Assembly (NCBI GenBank): GCA_964484255.1
Contig: CAZAEH010000001.1
Span: forward strand, 1 to 64,000
Source of the DNA: UBA6215 sp964484255
Lineage (GTDB): Bacteria > Omnitrophota > Gorgyraeia > Pluralincolimonadales > Pluralincolimonadaceae
DNA length: 64,000 nucleotides
Direction of reading: 5' to 3'
Shown here piece by piece: positions 51,587-60,778 of this stretch. Numbering within the stretch: position 1 is the stretch's first letter; every line of letters begins with the position of its first letter. The notes under the pieces are model-generated. The model saw nothing but the letters and a program-made list of their open reading frames with translations, did no database searches and was not told the origin of the DNA. A program made the translations under genes and the position numbers.

Positions 51587-53975
51587 CTATACTGACAAGC
51601 CTCTTAGGCACTACGACGATATTCTTTACGGGCTTTCCATCAAGCCACTGTTTAACTTTCTCGTCCGAAAGGGCCAGCGCCTTAATATCATCATCGGCCA
51701 TGTCCGATGGGACCTCTATCTTTGAGCGGACCTTGCCGTTGACCTGGACGGCCATTGTTATCCTTTCGTCAACGAGCATCCCGGGATCGAATTCCGGCCA
51801 ACCGGCCTTAAGGATGCTGCCGCGATTACCGAGAGACCGCCAGATCTCCTCGCAAAAATGCGGTGCTATCGGCGAAAGTATGAGTATCAGCGACGAGTAA
51901 ACCTGCTTATCCGCGCCCGACTGGTATATTGCATTAACAAGTTCCATCATTGCGGCGATGGCGGTATTGAACTTGAACTCGCCGAAATCATCCGTAACCT
52001 TCTTTATCGTCCTGTGGGTAAGCCTGACAAGCCCCGGGTCTGCCTTGTCCTTAAGGTTCTCCTGTATACGCCATACGCGCGCAAGGAACCTGAAAGCGCC
52101 CTCGGCGCCTCGTTCTTCCCATTCGAGCTCGGTCTCCGGGGGAGCCGCGAAGAGTATGAAAAGACGCATCGTGTCCGCGCCGTATTTCGATATTATCTCG
52201 TCGGGATCTACGATGTTGCCGCGCGATTTCGACATAACTTCACCGTCCTTTAGCACCATACCCTGGGTCAAAAGCCTCTGGAAAGGCTCGTCAAAACCCA
52301 GCATGCCGATGTCCTTCAGGAACTTCGTAAAAAATCTCGAATATAGCAGATGCAAAACGGCATGTTCGATGCCGCCTATATACTGGTCAACCGGCATCCA
52401 ATACCCGACATCGGCTCTATCGAATGCCTCCTTATTGTCTCCGGGCGAACAAAACCTCAGAAAATACCAGGATGAATCTATGAATGTTGCCATGGTATCC
52501 GTCTCGCGCCTCGCCGCGCCGCCGCACTTCGGGCACTTTACATCCGTAAATTCCTTTACCTGCGAAAGAGGGCTGCCCCCTTTTCCCGTGAACTCTACGT
52601 CCTTAGGCAGCACGACCGGCAGGTCTTTTTCCGGCACAGGTGCTACCCCGCATTTCGGACAGTAAATAACCGGTATAGGAGTGCCCCAATACCGTTGGCG
52701 CGAAATAAGCCAATCGCGCAGGCGCCAGTTTACCGTACGTTTTCCTATGCCCTTACTTTCCATCCATTCGGCGATCTTCTTCTTGCCTTCCGTATTGGAT
52801 AACCCGTCAAACTGTCCTGAATTTACCTGAATGCCGTCATTCTCATATGCCTCGGTCATCGTATCCGCCGATAGACCGGCGTCCTTGGGATGTATGACAA
52901 CGCGCATCGGGAGTTCATGCTCTTTCGCAAAGAGAAAATCTCTCTGGTCATGAGCGGGCACAGCCATTATGGCTCCCGTCCCATACTCCATCAAGACGTA
53001 ATCCGCAACCCATATCTGGACAGTCTCATTATTTACGGGATTGACCGCGTACGCGCCGGTAAAGACACCTTCTTTTTTTACGTCTGCGGCAACGCGTACT
53101 ATTTTGCTTTCTTTGGAGACTTTCTCGATAAAACCGAGGACCTGCTTCTCCTGCGGCTTACCGGACACGAGTTCCTTCACGGCAGGATGCTCAGGCGCGA
53201 GCACTACATATGTACAACCGAATATTGTGTCCTGGCGAGTAGTGAAGACCGGGATAGTCCGGCCGCTATCTTTCTCCTTGAAAAAGATCTCTACACCCTC
53301 GCTCCTGCCTATCCAGTTCTTCTGCATCGTGATAACGCGCTCGGGCCAGTATTTGAGCTTCTCAAGGTCATCGATCAATCTTTCCTTGTAATCGGTTATC
53401 TTTATGAACCATTGGTCCAACTCTTTTTGCCGGACCGGATTTTTGCAGCGCCAGCATTTTCCGTCGATGACTTCCTCGTTGGCAAGCGTCGTCTCGCAGT
53501 CGGGGCACCAGTTGACCACCGAAGCCTTCTTGTAGGCAAGCCCTCTCTCCATCATCTTCAGGAAGATCCACTGGTTCCAGCGGTAGTATTCGGGAAGGCA
53601 TGTGGAGACCTCGCGGCCCCAATCATACGAAAGGCCCATCTTCTTGAGCTGCTTGCGCATATTATCTATACACCCGAGGGTCCAAGTCTCGGGATGGCTT
53701 TTGTTCTTTATCGCGGCGTTCTCGGCAGGCTGGCCGAATGCATCATAACCCATGGGATGCAGCACATTGTAACCCTGCATCATCTTCACGCGAGCAGCGA
53801 CATCTCCTATGGTATAGTTGCGCACGTGACCCATATGGATACGGCCCGATGGATAAGGGAACATCTCAAGCAGGTAGTATTTCTTCCTGGCAGTATCGGT
53901 CTTGGCCCTGAATATACCGCTCGACTCCCACTCTTTCTGCCACTTTTCTTCTATACCCTTAAAATCGTAATTCAA
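51579..53975 (-). CDS. leuS: Leucyl-tRNA synthetase (TTG start)
   Basis: Class I synthetase for tRNA-Leu. 798 aa; HMGHVRN is HIGH, VMSKSRGN is KMSKS, and a large CP1 editing domain and a zinc knuckle lie between. The track-like longer frame reaches 54059, but the TTG at 53975 (LNYDFKGIEEKWQKEW) fits the family start and overlaps the nfo stop as TTGA, with GAGG upstream. A tRNA-Leu gene is in the same window (56727-56813). Confidence 0.95.
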   Translation of the reverse strand: MNYDFKGIEEKWQKEWESSGIFRAKTDTARKKYYLLEMFPYPSGRIHMGHVRNYTIGDVAARVKMMQGYNVLHPMGYDAFGQPAENAAIKNKSHPETWTLGCIDNMRKQLKKMGLSYDWGREVSTCLPEYYRWNQWIFLKMMERGLAYKKASVVNWCPDCETTLANEEVIDGKCWRCKNPVRQKELDQWFIKITDYKERLIDDLEKLKYWPERVITMQKNWIGRSEGVEIFFKEKDSGRTIPVFTTRQDTIFGCTYVVLAPEHPAVKELVSGKPQEKQVLGFIEKVSKESKIVRVAADVKKEGVFTGAYAVNPVNNETVQIWVADYVLMEYGTGAIMAVPAHDQRDFLFAKEHELPMRVVIHPKDAGLSADTMTEAYENDGIQVNSGQFDGLSNTEGKKKIAEWMESKGIGKRTVNWRLRDWLISRQRYWGTPIPVIYCPKCGVAPVPEKDLPVVLPKDVEFTGKGGSPLSQVKEFTDVKCPKCGGAARRETDTMATFIDSSWYFLRFCSPGDNKEAFDRADVGYWMPVDQYIGGIEHAVLHLLYSRFFTKFLKDIGMLGFDEPFQRLLTQGMVLKDGEVMSKSRGNIVDPDEIISKYGADTMRLFILFAAPPETELEWEERGAEGAFRFLARVWRIQENLKDKADPGLVRLTHRTIKKVTDDFGEFKFNTAIAAMMELVNAIYQSGADKQVYSSLILILSPIAPHFCEEIWRSLGNRGSILKAGWPEFDPGMLVDERITMAVQVNGKVRSKIEVPSDMADDDIKALALSDEKVKQWLDGKPVKNIVVVPKRLVSIVA

Positions 53976-54820
53976 CCGCGCCTCATCTTTCTGACGGCCG
54001 CAAGATTGGCCCTGTCGTCTTTCCGGGTGTTTTTTGGGGTCTCGAGGATAAATGCGCAATTCTTCAGTTTAGGATGGTTTACTATGCGTTTCAGGCCTTC
54101 TGCGCCTATCATGCCCTTGCCTATATGCCAGTGCCTGTCATTATGCGAACCCATTGCGCTTAACGAATCGTTAAAATGTATGACCTTTATCCTGCCGAAC
54201 CCCACAGTGGAACCGATATCCTTCAGCATTGACGCAAAACCTTCTTTCGTCCTGTCATCATGGCCTGCCTCAAAAGCATGCGCCGTATCCAGGCACATGC
54301 CGACATCCGTTCCTGTCCGTGACTTTACGTTCTTGATTATCTCTGCTATATCCTCGAACCTTGAGCCTATGGAGCTGCCTCCTCCGGCGGTATTCTCGAG
54401 CAATATCATGAGCTTGGGGCTGGCTTTCCTTACGGCTACCGCCATTCCCTTCGAAAAGCGTTCTATACCGTAATCCCGCCCTTTATCTTTCGGGCTGCCC
54501 AAGTGTGTCACAAAGTAATCCGCGCCTAACGCGTCGGCACGCTTAATATCTTCGATGTAGGCCTTGACTGACTTCTCCCAGAGGGCATCGTCCGGAGAAC
54601 ACAGGTTTATCAAATAAGGTATATGGACCACGACCGGGTCCATTTTCTTGAACCTGCGCCTCCTCCTGAACTCCTTAGCGTCGGCGGGCGGAAGGGCAAG
54701 CGCCGCCCACCCGCGGGGGTTCCGGCTGAAGATCTGGAAGGTGTTGCAACCCAACGCGGCGGCCCTGTCAACGGCCTCATATATATGACCTGCTATGGAC
54801 ACATGGACGCCGAGTTTCAT
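53972..54820 (-). CDS. nfo: Deoxyribonuclease IV (AP endonuclease)
   Basis: Three-zinc TIM-barrel enzyme that cuts DNA 5' to abasic sites in base excision repair. 282 aa; LGVHVSIAG (3-11), HIPYLINLCSP, GSPKDKG, ENTAGGGSSIG and CLDTAHAFEAG are family motifs with histidine, glutamate and aspartate ligands. Together with uvrC and the methyltransferase it adds a third repair gene to this region. Confidence 0.96.
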   Translation of the reverse strand: MKLGVHVSIAGHIYEAVDRAAALGCNTFQIFSRNPRGWAALALPPADAKEFRRRRRFKKMDPVVVHIPYLINLCSPDDALWEKSVKAYIEDIKRADALGADYFVTHLGSPKDKGRDYGIERFSKGMAVAVRKASPKLMILLENTAGGGSSIGSRFEDIAEIIKNVKSRTGTDVGMCLDTAHAFEAGHDDRTKEGFASMLKDIGSTVGFGRIKVIHFNDSLSAMGSHNDRHWHIGKGMIGAEGLKRIVNHPKLKNCAFILETPKNTRKDDRANLAAVRKMRRG

Positions 54821-54836
54821 CGTTCTCCGAAAAAAA

Positions 54837-54912
54837 TGGTGGAGCTGAGGGGGATCGAACCCCTTACCTCCTGCATGCCATGCAGGCGCTCTCCCAGGTG
54901 AGCTACAGCCCC
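54837..54912 (-). tRNA. tRNA-Ala (anticodon GGC)
   Basis: 76 bases with encoded CCA. The acceptor stem GGGGCTG/CAGCTCC contains the G3-U70 pair that identifies alanine tRNAs. The anticodon arm is CCTGC-ATGGCAT-GCAGG, with GGC at the anticodon. The T arm contains GGTTCGATCC. A promoter lies upstream at 55010-55038. Confidence 0.96.
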
Positions 54913-54961
54913 ACGTTATCCAGTTTCAATGGGGCGTCCCTGCGGGGCAGCCCCACGTTAT
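54906..54961 (-). repeat. Direct repeat duplicating the tRNA-Ala 5' end
   Basis: CAGCCCCACGTTAT occurs at 54906-54919 and again at 54948-54961 (period 42 bp). In the first copy it comprises the first seven bases of tRNA-Ala and seven bases before it. Between the copies a GGGGC/GCCCC pairing is possible. It may be a scar of recombination at the tRNA gene. Confidence 0.8.
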
Positions 54962-55009
54962 AGGTCATTTGATTGGTAACCATATCCGATTCACCCAAAC
55001 AGAATAGAG

Positions 55010-55038
55010 ATTTTACCACTTATTACCCTGTGCGTCAA
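55010..55038 (-). promoter_or_regulatory. Candidate tRNA-Ala promoter
   Basis: On the minus strand TTGACG (complement 55033-55038) and TAAAAT (complement 55010-55015) are 17 bp apart. The start would lie about 90 bases before the tRNA. It is divergent from the nfeD promoter 14 bp away. Confidence 0.65.
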
Positions 55039-55052
55039 CCTCCCGGTTGCGA

Positions 55053-55081
55053 TTGACAATCCACTCCCGTAATGGTATATT
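55053..55081 (+). promoter_or_regulatory. Candidate nfeD promoter
   Basis: TTGACA (55053-55058) and TATATT (55076-55081) with a 17-bp spacer, 27 bp before the nfeD ATG. Ribosome binding site GGAGG is at 55100-55104. Confidence 0.7.
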
Positions 55082-55108
55082 CCTACTAACCTAACCGCGG
55101 AGGTTCCC

Positions 55109-55819
55109 ATGAAAAGGATATTTACGGTAATCATGCTGTTTTTGTCCCTCTGGCTGGCCTCTGCCCCGCTCTTTGCGCAGGCAGCAGGCAACGGCGTGAC
55201 CGGCGGAGCCCTTAAAGGGATGTTGGACGGGCTCAAGGACCCTAATATCGTCTATCTGCTCCTTGTGATAGGGTTTTACGGCATAATATTCGAGATAGCG
55301 ACCCCCGGCATATCGATAGGCGGGATAATCGGCGTGGTAGGCTTGGTCCTTGCTTTTGTGGGCATGAATTCCCTTCCGGTAAACTATACCGGGCTGATAC
55401 TCATGCTTTTAAGCTTTGTGTTCTTTGTCCTTGACGTAAAGACGCCCACTCACGGAATACTCACGGTCTGCGGCATACTTGCCCTGACTATCGGCTCGCT
55501 AATATTGTTCAAGGCTGATCCGCAGTTCAGCAGGCTCTCCAAGGCATTGATCGCCGCCATAGTAATAAGCACCACCGGCCTGATGGTCTTCATCCTGCCG
55601 CTTATAGTAAAAGCCCAGAAGCGCAGGGCGTCATCGGGTGTGGAGAGCCTTAGCGGTGCGGTCGGCGAAGCCAAGACCGGCCTTACCCCGAAAGGTATCA
55701 TACACGTAAAGGGTGAGGACTGGTACGCCGAATCCCTCGAAGGAGAGGTCAAGGCCGGCGAAAAGGTCAAAGTGGAATCGGTTGAAGGTCTGGTGGCAAA
55801 AATCAGGAAAGCGAGGTAA
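55109..55819 (+). CDS. nfeD: NfeD-family membrane protein
   Basis: 236 aa: signal peptide (1-25), four membrane helices (about 48-165) and a C-terminal cytoplasmic OB-fold (about 180-236, GIIHVKGEDWYAESLEGEVK). The N-terminal ClpP-like protease of long NfeD forms is absent. Short NfeD proteins work with stomatin/flotillin partners, and the slipin gene follows after 2 bp. The role in membrane microdomains is a family-level inference. Confidence 0.92.
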   Translation: MKRIFTVIMLFLSLWLASAPLFAQAAGNGVTGGALKGMLDGLKDPNIVYLLLVIGFYGIIFEIATPGISIGGIIGVVGLVLAFVGMNSLPVNYTGLILMLLSFVFFVLDVKTPTHGILTVCGILALTIGSLILFKADPQFSRLSKALIAAIVISTTGLMVFILPLIVKAQKRRASSGVESLSGAVGEAKTGLTPKGIIHVKGEDWYAESLEGEVKAGEKVKVESVEGLVAKIRKAR

Positions 55820-55821
55820 AA

Positions 55822-56679
55822 ATGGGTGTGATGATATTTTTCTTTGTTCTTATCGTCGGTCTTATAATCCTGTCGAATTCCATAAAGATCGTCAAAGAAT
55901 ACAAGCGCCTTGTCGTCTTCAGGTTCGGCCGTTCGATAGGCCAGCGCGGACCCGGTATAGTTTTCTTGATACCTATCGTGGATTCCCCGGTAATGGTGGA
56001 CTTGCGCGAGCTTTTCCTTGAGATACCGCAGCAGACTTGTATCACCAAGGATAACGCGCCTATATCCATAGACTTCCTGATCTACTGGAAAGTCATCGAC
56101 CCGGAGCGCAGCGTCATACAGGTAGGGAATTTCGCAGCGGCATCCCAGGGTATCGCTACTACTACATTAAGGGCTGTCGTAGGCGATATAGCCCTCGATG
56201 AAGTGCTCTCAAAACGCGAACAGATAAACCAGATACTTCGCCAGAAGCTCGATGAGGTAACGGAACGCTGGGGCGTCAAGATAACTACCGTCGAGATCCG
56301 CGAGATCACACCGCCGAAAGACGTTTCTGACGCCATGATCAAGCAGATGTCGGCGGAAAGAACCCGCCGTGCGGTCGTAACCGAGGCTGAAGGCACGAAG
56401 GCCGCTGCTATCACGGTCGCTGAGGGTGAAAAACAGTCCGCAATATTAAAGGCCGAGGGTGACAGGCAGTCGGCTATCTTAAGGGCCGAAGGTTTCTCAC
56501 TGGCATTGGATAAGATATTCTCGGTAGCCAAGAATGTCGACTCGAAGACCCTTTCGCTCCAGTATCTCGATACACTGAAAGCGTTGGGCCAGAGCCCGGC
56601 GACAAAGTACATATTCCCGATGGAATTCCTCAATCTCCTTGAGCCGTTCGTCAAGAACACCAGGGAGGCAATGAAGTAA
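55822..56679 (+). CDS. SPFH-domain stomatin-like protein (slipin)
   Basis: 285 aa: a short N-terminal membrane hairpin (2-22), the SPFH/band-7 domain (YKRLVVFRFGRSIGQRGPG at about 30-48), and a coiled coil with three repeats of AEG-x-KQSAIL / AEGDRQSAIL type (about 190-225). These proteins oligomerise into membrane rafts and often guard a protease. It is co-transcribed with nfeD. A stable hairpin follows the gene. Confidence 0.94.
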   Translation: MGVMIFFFVLIVGLIILSNSIKIVKEYKRLVVFRFGRSIGQRGPGIVFLIPIVDSPVMVDLRELFLEIPQQTCITKDNAPISIDFLIYWKVIDPERSVIQVGNFAAASQGIATTTLRAVVGDIALDEVLSKREQINQILRQKLDEVTERWGVKITTVEIREITPPKDVSDAMIKQMSAERTRRAVVTEAEGTKAAAITVAEGEKQSAILKAEGDRQSAILRAEGFSLALDKIFSVAKNVDSKTLSLQYLDTLKALGQSPATKYIFPMEFLNLLEPFVKNTREAMK

Positions 56680-56687
56680 AATATAAT

Positions 56688-56716
56688 GGGGACGTGTCCC
56701 AAAGTGACACGTCCCC
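56688..56716 (+). terminator. Stable 11-bp hairpin after the slipin gene
   Basis: GGGGACGTGTC (56688-56698) and GACACGTCCCC (56706-56716) form a perfect stem with a 7-base loop, starting 9 bases after the slipin stop. No T-run follows, so it may be a Rho-type, bidirectional, or processing signal before tRNA-Leu, or a copy of a small dispersed repeat. Confidence 0.55.
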
Positions 56717-56726
56717 TACTATCCTT

Positions 56727-56813
56727 GCCGAGGTGGCGGAACTGGCATACGCGTCAGTCTCAAAAACTGATGTCCGTAAGGATGTGAGGGTTCGATTCCC
56801 TCCCTCGGCACCA
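56727..56813 (+). tRNA. tRNA-Leu (anticodon CAA)
   Basis: 87 bases with encoded CCA. Acceptor stem GCCGAGG/CCTCGGC, anticodon arm TCAGT-CTCAAAA-ACTGA with CAA, and a long class II variable arm (TGTCC-GTAA-GGATG) typical of leucine tRNAs. The T arm is GAGGGTTCGATTCCCTC. Confidence 0.96.
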
Positions 56814-56840
56814 TAATTTATCGTTTAATTTTTTGAGGGA

Positions 56841-57509
56841 TTATTTTGCTCCGGCTTGCCTCAAAATAGCAATAATCTCCGTCCTACCCTGAGTTTCGGC
56901 CTCTTTCAAGGGGGACCTATAAACACCGGCACACCCGCTGCAATATTTCTTATTTACATCCACGCCCTTGGAAATAAGCAACTTCACAAGATCCCTCTTA
57001 TCTGTAAGTATGGCAAGTATCAAAGGGGTTTTCCCGCTTGGCCCGGCATCGTTAACACGCGCACCGGCTGCAATCAGTAATCCAGCGATCTCTGTATTCC
57101 CATTAAATGCCGCGAGGGTCAACGGGGTCCACCCATACTTTCCCTTTTCGTTCACATCTGCTTTGCCCTTAATAAGCTCCTTTACCACTTCCGTCCTGCT
57201 ATTATCTACCGCTATCATTAAGGCGGTCTGACCTTTGTTATCGGTCCCCCGCGTCAGCGCTCCCTTAGAAACAAGCAGTTTGACCAGTTCCGCATTCCCT
57301 GCCATCGAGGCGATCATCAGCGGGGTCCTGCCATCGGAATCCTTGGTATTCAAATTAACCCTTGATCTGATCAATTTTTCGCATTTTACGATATCATTTC
57401 CCTTGACAGCTTGGATAAGGTCATTTGAATCGCTTACCGCAAACAATGAACTCTCGATAGACAAAAAAATAACTACCGCAAAGAATAATATCCATTTCTT
57501 TTCCGGCAT
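56841..57509 (-). CDS. Exported ankyrin-repeat protein
   Basis: 222 aa with a signal peptide (1-24) and five ankyrin repeats of 33 residues between about 30 and 220 (DGRTPLMIASMAGNAELVKL, KGQTALMIAVDNSRTEVVKE, YGWTPLTLAAFNGNTEIAGL and two more). Two cysteines sit in the last repeat (KKYCSGCAG), an unusual place, and could form a disulphide or bind a metal. A protein-binding role in the periplasm is expected; the partner is unknown. It is convergent with tRNA-Leu and alone in its transcription unit or last after the permease. Confidence 0.9.
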   Translation of the reverse strand: MPEKKWILFFAVVIFLSIESSLFAVSDSNDLIQAVKGNDIVKCEKLIRSRVNLNTKDSDGRTPLMIASMAGNAELVKLLVSKGALTRGTDNKGQTALMIAVDNSRTEVVKELIKGKADVNEKGKYGWTPLTLAAFNGNTEIAGLLIAAGARVNDAGPSGKTPLILAILTDKRDLVKLLISKGVDVNKKYCSGCAGVYRSPLKEAETQGRTEIIAILRQAGAK

Positions 57510-57531
57510 TCGATACCTCCTTTACGTCGGA

Positions 57532-59526
57532 TTAAACCCTTATAGGAAGTATGACCAATGGTATCCCTTCGTGGTAGAATTTCCTCTGCATCGAGAATAC
57601 CGTGTAGTTATGGAGCAGCCTTGTAAGGAAGGTCTCCCTGGGAAAGACTATCTGGCCGCCGAAGAATACGGCCTGCGGATACTTTTCAGCGATTTGGGGA
57701 GCAAGCGTAGAAGCTTCGTCGATGACATCCGTCCCTATATTGAACATCCCTTCGGCGTGATAACCGTGTTTTTCTACAAAATCCACATACCTTTCTATCT
57801 CGCTCTTGGCGTGGGCTTCCAGCTTTTCGAGTTCCTCAGCCCCCTTGAAATTACCCGCATCTATTACGCCGATCTGGACAAAAACGAAATTCTTGAATGA
57901 ATCCCCGAAGAGCCTGAAGATATTGAACAGGGTATGCAGGCCCATTCCGTTAAAACCGTTCACAAGAAGCACCGCGGTCTTGGCTTCAGGGTCGAATTCC
58001 CCTTTTTCTTTCTTGGTTATGCCCGGGATATTCTCCGAGCTGGAATACCCTGCCGCCATGACGAGGTTATCGAGCCTCTTAAGAAGTTTGGCGGTATGTT
58101 CATAATGGCGCTTTATGCCAAGCACTATCAGGACCAGGGTACCGGTAACAAAAAGCGTGACCCATCCGCCCTCGTTGAACTTTATTATCGTCACCGAAAC
58201 AAGTATGAAAGCGGTCAGTACAAGGCCTACGCTGTTGACCGCCATCTTTCTCCGCCAGTGGTCCAGCCTCATGCGGTTCTTCCACCAATAACGCACCATG
58301 CCCAACTGCGACAGCAAAAAAGTTATGAACACGTTTATACTATAAAGGACTACCAATAACGCTACCGAACCGCGCGTAGCAAGCATCATTATGAGGGCCG
58401 CTATGCCCATTATAAGCACGCCGTTCTGGGTCACAAAACGGTCGCTAAGGGTAGCGAACCTGCTCGGGACCCAACGGTCAAGAGCCATGTTGGCAAGTAT
58501 CCTGGGTCCGCCAACAAAACCGGTCTGGGCCGCCACGAACAACAACACCGCTTCGGAAACCAGCGTTATAAGAAGGAAAGGATACCCCCAGCCCTTCCCC
58601 CAGGGCTCGATAACACGCTCGAGCAACATTGCGTTCAGTGTCTTGCCTTCCTGGAATTGGACCCTGAAAAGGACATATGCCAGCATCAATCCTACAACCG
58701 TAACTGCCAACGAAATAGCCATATAGTTCATGGTCCGCTTGGCCGTCTGCACCCTTGGTTCCCTTAACATAGGCAGCGAATTGCTCACGGCCTCGATACC
58801 GGTATATGTACCGGCACCCATACTGTAGGCGCGCAAGACCATTATTATCATCCCCACAGTCCCTAACGAAGCGGAAGTGGTATATAGATCGGCTTTCGTC
58901 GCCGAGACTACTTCAGGAAAATTCATCAGGTGGGTCACTATGGCATACAATATAACTATCACATGCGTCACGACAAAGGTCAGGAATATCGGCATAAGGA
59001 CCATTACCGATTCCTTCACCCCTCTTAAATTCAGTAATATCAGGAGGACTACCACCAGGGATGCAAAATAGAGCTTAAAAGGAAGCCATTCGGCCGGCAG
59101 GAAGCTGAATACCGCATCGGCACCGCTCGCAACCGACACGGTAATGGTTAATATATAGTCTATAAGCAAGGCGCTTCCGGAGACCATACCCGCTGTCGGC
59201 GACAGGAGTTTGCTGGCAACCAGGTAGCCGCCGCCGCCCGAAGGGAAAACTTCGATAAGCTGGGAATAACTGGAACTTATGACGAAGATCGTTACGGCAG
59301 ATGCCAATGCGACAAAGATCCCCAGATACATATGGCCCTGCAGCGCGACAAAAGCTTCCTGGGGACCATAGCACGAAGAAGACAATCCGTCGGCGCCGAT
59401 ACCCACCCAGGCGAAAAACGCTATAAGGGATATCTTGTGGAAAAGTTTCTCATCGTGCGGGTCATGTGCACCGCCGATAAATATCTTTTTTAATCTCTTT
59501 CCGATGCTGCTTTTTTCGGTTTCCAT
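57532..59526 (-). CDS. APC-family amino acid/cation permease
   Basis: 664 aa: twelve or so helices (about 30-480) with the APC consensus GADGLSSSCYGPQEAF near 42-57, and a cytoplasmic C-terminal domain of about 180 residues (from about 485) of the kind seen in large APC-type permeases. The substrate cannot be predicted. It lies 9 bp after the MFS gene and may be transcribed with it. Confidence 0.88.
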   Translation of the reverse strand: METEKSSIGKRLKKIFIGGAHDPHDEKLFHKISLIAFFAWVGIGADGLSSSCYGPQEAFVALQGHMYLGIFVALASAVTIFVISSSYSQLIEVFPSGGGGYLVASKLLSPTAGMVSGSALLIDYILTITVSVASGADAVFSFLPAEWLPFKLYFASLVVVLLILLNLRGVKESVMVLMPIFLTFVVTHVIVILYAIVTHLMNFPEVVSATKADLYTTSASLGTVGMIIMVLRAYSMGAGTYTGIEAVSNSLPMLREPRVQTAKRTMNYMAISLAVTVVGLMLAYVLFRVQFQEGKTLNAMLLERVIEPWGKGWGYPFLLITLVSEAVLLFVAAQTGFVGGPRILANMALDRWVPSRFATLSDRFVTQNGVLIMGIAALIMMLATRGSVALLVVLYSINVFITFLLSQLGMVRYWWKNRMRLDHWRRKMAVNSVGLVLTAFILVSVTIIKFNEGGWVTLFVTGTLVLIVLGIKRHYEHTAKLLKRLDNLVMAAGYSSSENIPGITKKEKGEFDPEAKTAVLLVNGFNGMGLHTLFNIFRLFGDSFKNFVFVQIGVIDAGNFKGAEELEKLEAHAKSEIERYVDFVEKHGYHAEGMFNIGTDVIDEASTLAPQIAEKYPQAVFFGGQIVFPRETFLTRLLHNYTVFSMQRKFYHEGIPLVILPIRV

Positions 59527-59535
59527 ATTCTCCTA

Positions 59536-60756
59536 CTATGTTACCACAAAAACTTCCCTTTTTACCAAAAAGAAAAGGGGCAGCGCAGCTATCTGCAGGA
59601 CTACCGCGATAACTATTAGGGCCGCTATCGAATGGTCATAAAGAACTCCCATCAACGCGCTGCCTGCAAACATCGCAAGGCCGTAAGCCGTATTAAATAT
59701 TCCGTAGCCGGTCCCCCTCTTCTTCATAGGAGTCAGGTCGGCAATGGCGGATTTCATAATGGTCTCATGTATACCCATGACTACTCCCCATATTACCGCA
59801 CTTATAAACGCAAACGTGAAATTAACGGAAAAAGCAAAAAAAGGAATAAATATGGATAACAACGGTATTATAAGCAGGGTGCTGAGCCCGGCCTTTTCGT
59901 TATTGCTCCTGTTCTTAAGCCGGTCATAATACAAGCCTATAAACCATGCGGCAACGCCGTCCACGGCCATCGCTATGGCATAGAACAAAGGTATCTGTGC
60001 ATCGGTCAAGACGTTCTTTGCCTTAAAATGATAACCTATAAGGGCAAAATTCACGAAACCCATCGTTGTAACGAATGTAAAAATAGTATATATCCAGAAT
60101 ATTCTCGAAAGCCTGTCGCTTTCCTGCGTCTTCCCGGTTGATATCTCGAGGCTCTCCGGATTAGGTACCCGTATGAAGGCTATGGTTATGCAAATCATGA
60201 CGAGAATAAAAGGCACCCAGAAAAGGCTGTAACCCTTCTGGTATTTGGCTATCTCGTTTACGGAGCTCCCCGCCAGCATAAAAAGACCCATCAGCAATAA
60301 AGGTCCTGCAAGCGCCCCTATCTGGTCCATCACCTCTGACAAAGCAAAACCGAAGCCTGTTCCCACTTGCTTCGATGCCTGGGAAACTATCGTATCCCTG
60401 GCCGGGGCCCTCAATGCTTTACCGAGCCTTTCCATTACTATAAAAAGCGCCGCCACTTGCCAGGTTCCCGTCAATGAAAGCAATGGGACACTCGCCAGCA
60501 TACCGTAACCTATGAACGTAAAAAGCCAATAGGCCCTTGTCCTGTCCGCAAAATATCCCGAGACAAGACGTACGGCATATCCCACAAATTCACCCAGGCC
60601 GGCTATGAATCCTACTACAGCTGCATTCACCCCCAGCGTCTTCAAATACGGCCCGTTGACGCTGCGCGCTCCCTCATATACGATGTCGCCGAAAAGGCTA
60701 ATCAGCCCGAAAAGTACTATAAGGTTTATAGCGGCTTTCCTGCCGTTACCGTTCAT
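59536..60756 (-). CDS. Major facilitator superfamily transporter
   Basis: 406 aa with twelve helices. The loop between helices 2 and 3 has GYFADRTRAYW in the place of the MFS A motif. It resembles the group of unclassified drug/metabolite efflux proteins annotated as MFS. DUF1805 is 22 bp upstream. No specificity can be assigned. Confidence 0.88.
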   Translation of the reverse strand: MNGNGRKAAINLIVLFGLISLFGDIVYEGARSVNGPYLKTLGVNAAVVGFIAGLGEFVGYAVRLVSGYFADRTRAYWLFTFIGYGMLASVPLLSLTGTWQVAALFIVMERLGKALRAPARDTIVSQASKQVGTGFGFALSEVMDQIGALAGPLLLMGLFMLAGSSVNEIAKYQKGYSLFWVPFILVMICITIAFIRVPNPESLEISTGKTQESDRLSRIFWIYTIFTFVTTMGFVNFALIGYHFKAKNVLTDAQIPLFYAIAMAVDGVAAWFIGLYYDRLKNRSNNEKAGLSTLLIIPLLSIFIPFFAFSVNFTFAFISAVIWGVVMGIHETIMKSAIADLTPMKKRGTGYGIFNTAYGLAMFAGSALMGVLYDHSIAALIVIAVVLQIAALPLFFLVKREVFVVT

Positions 60757-60778
60757 CTATATGCAACAGCCTCCGTTA

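Noticed and set aside
52890..54473. 527-codon + strand ORF
   Set aside because: Antisense to leuS and nfo, both of which show full catalytic motifs. The long open frame follows from codon bias.
54991..55236. 81-codon minus-strand ORF near tRNA-Ala
   Set aside because: It overlaps the nfeD start and both divergent promoters, and its product shows no domain.
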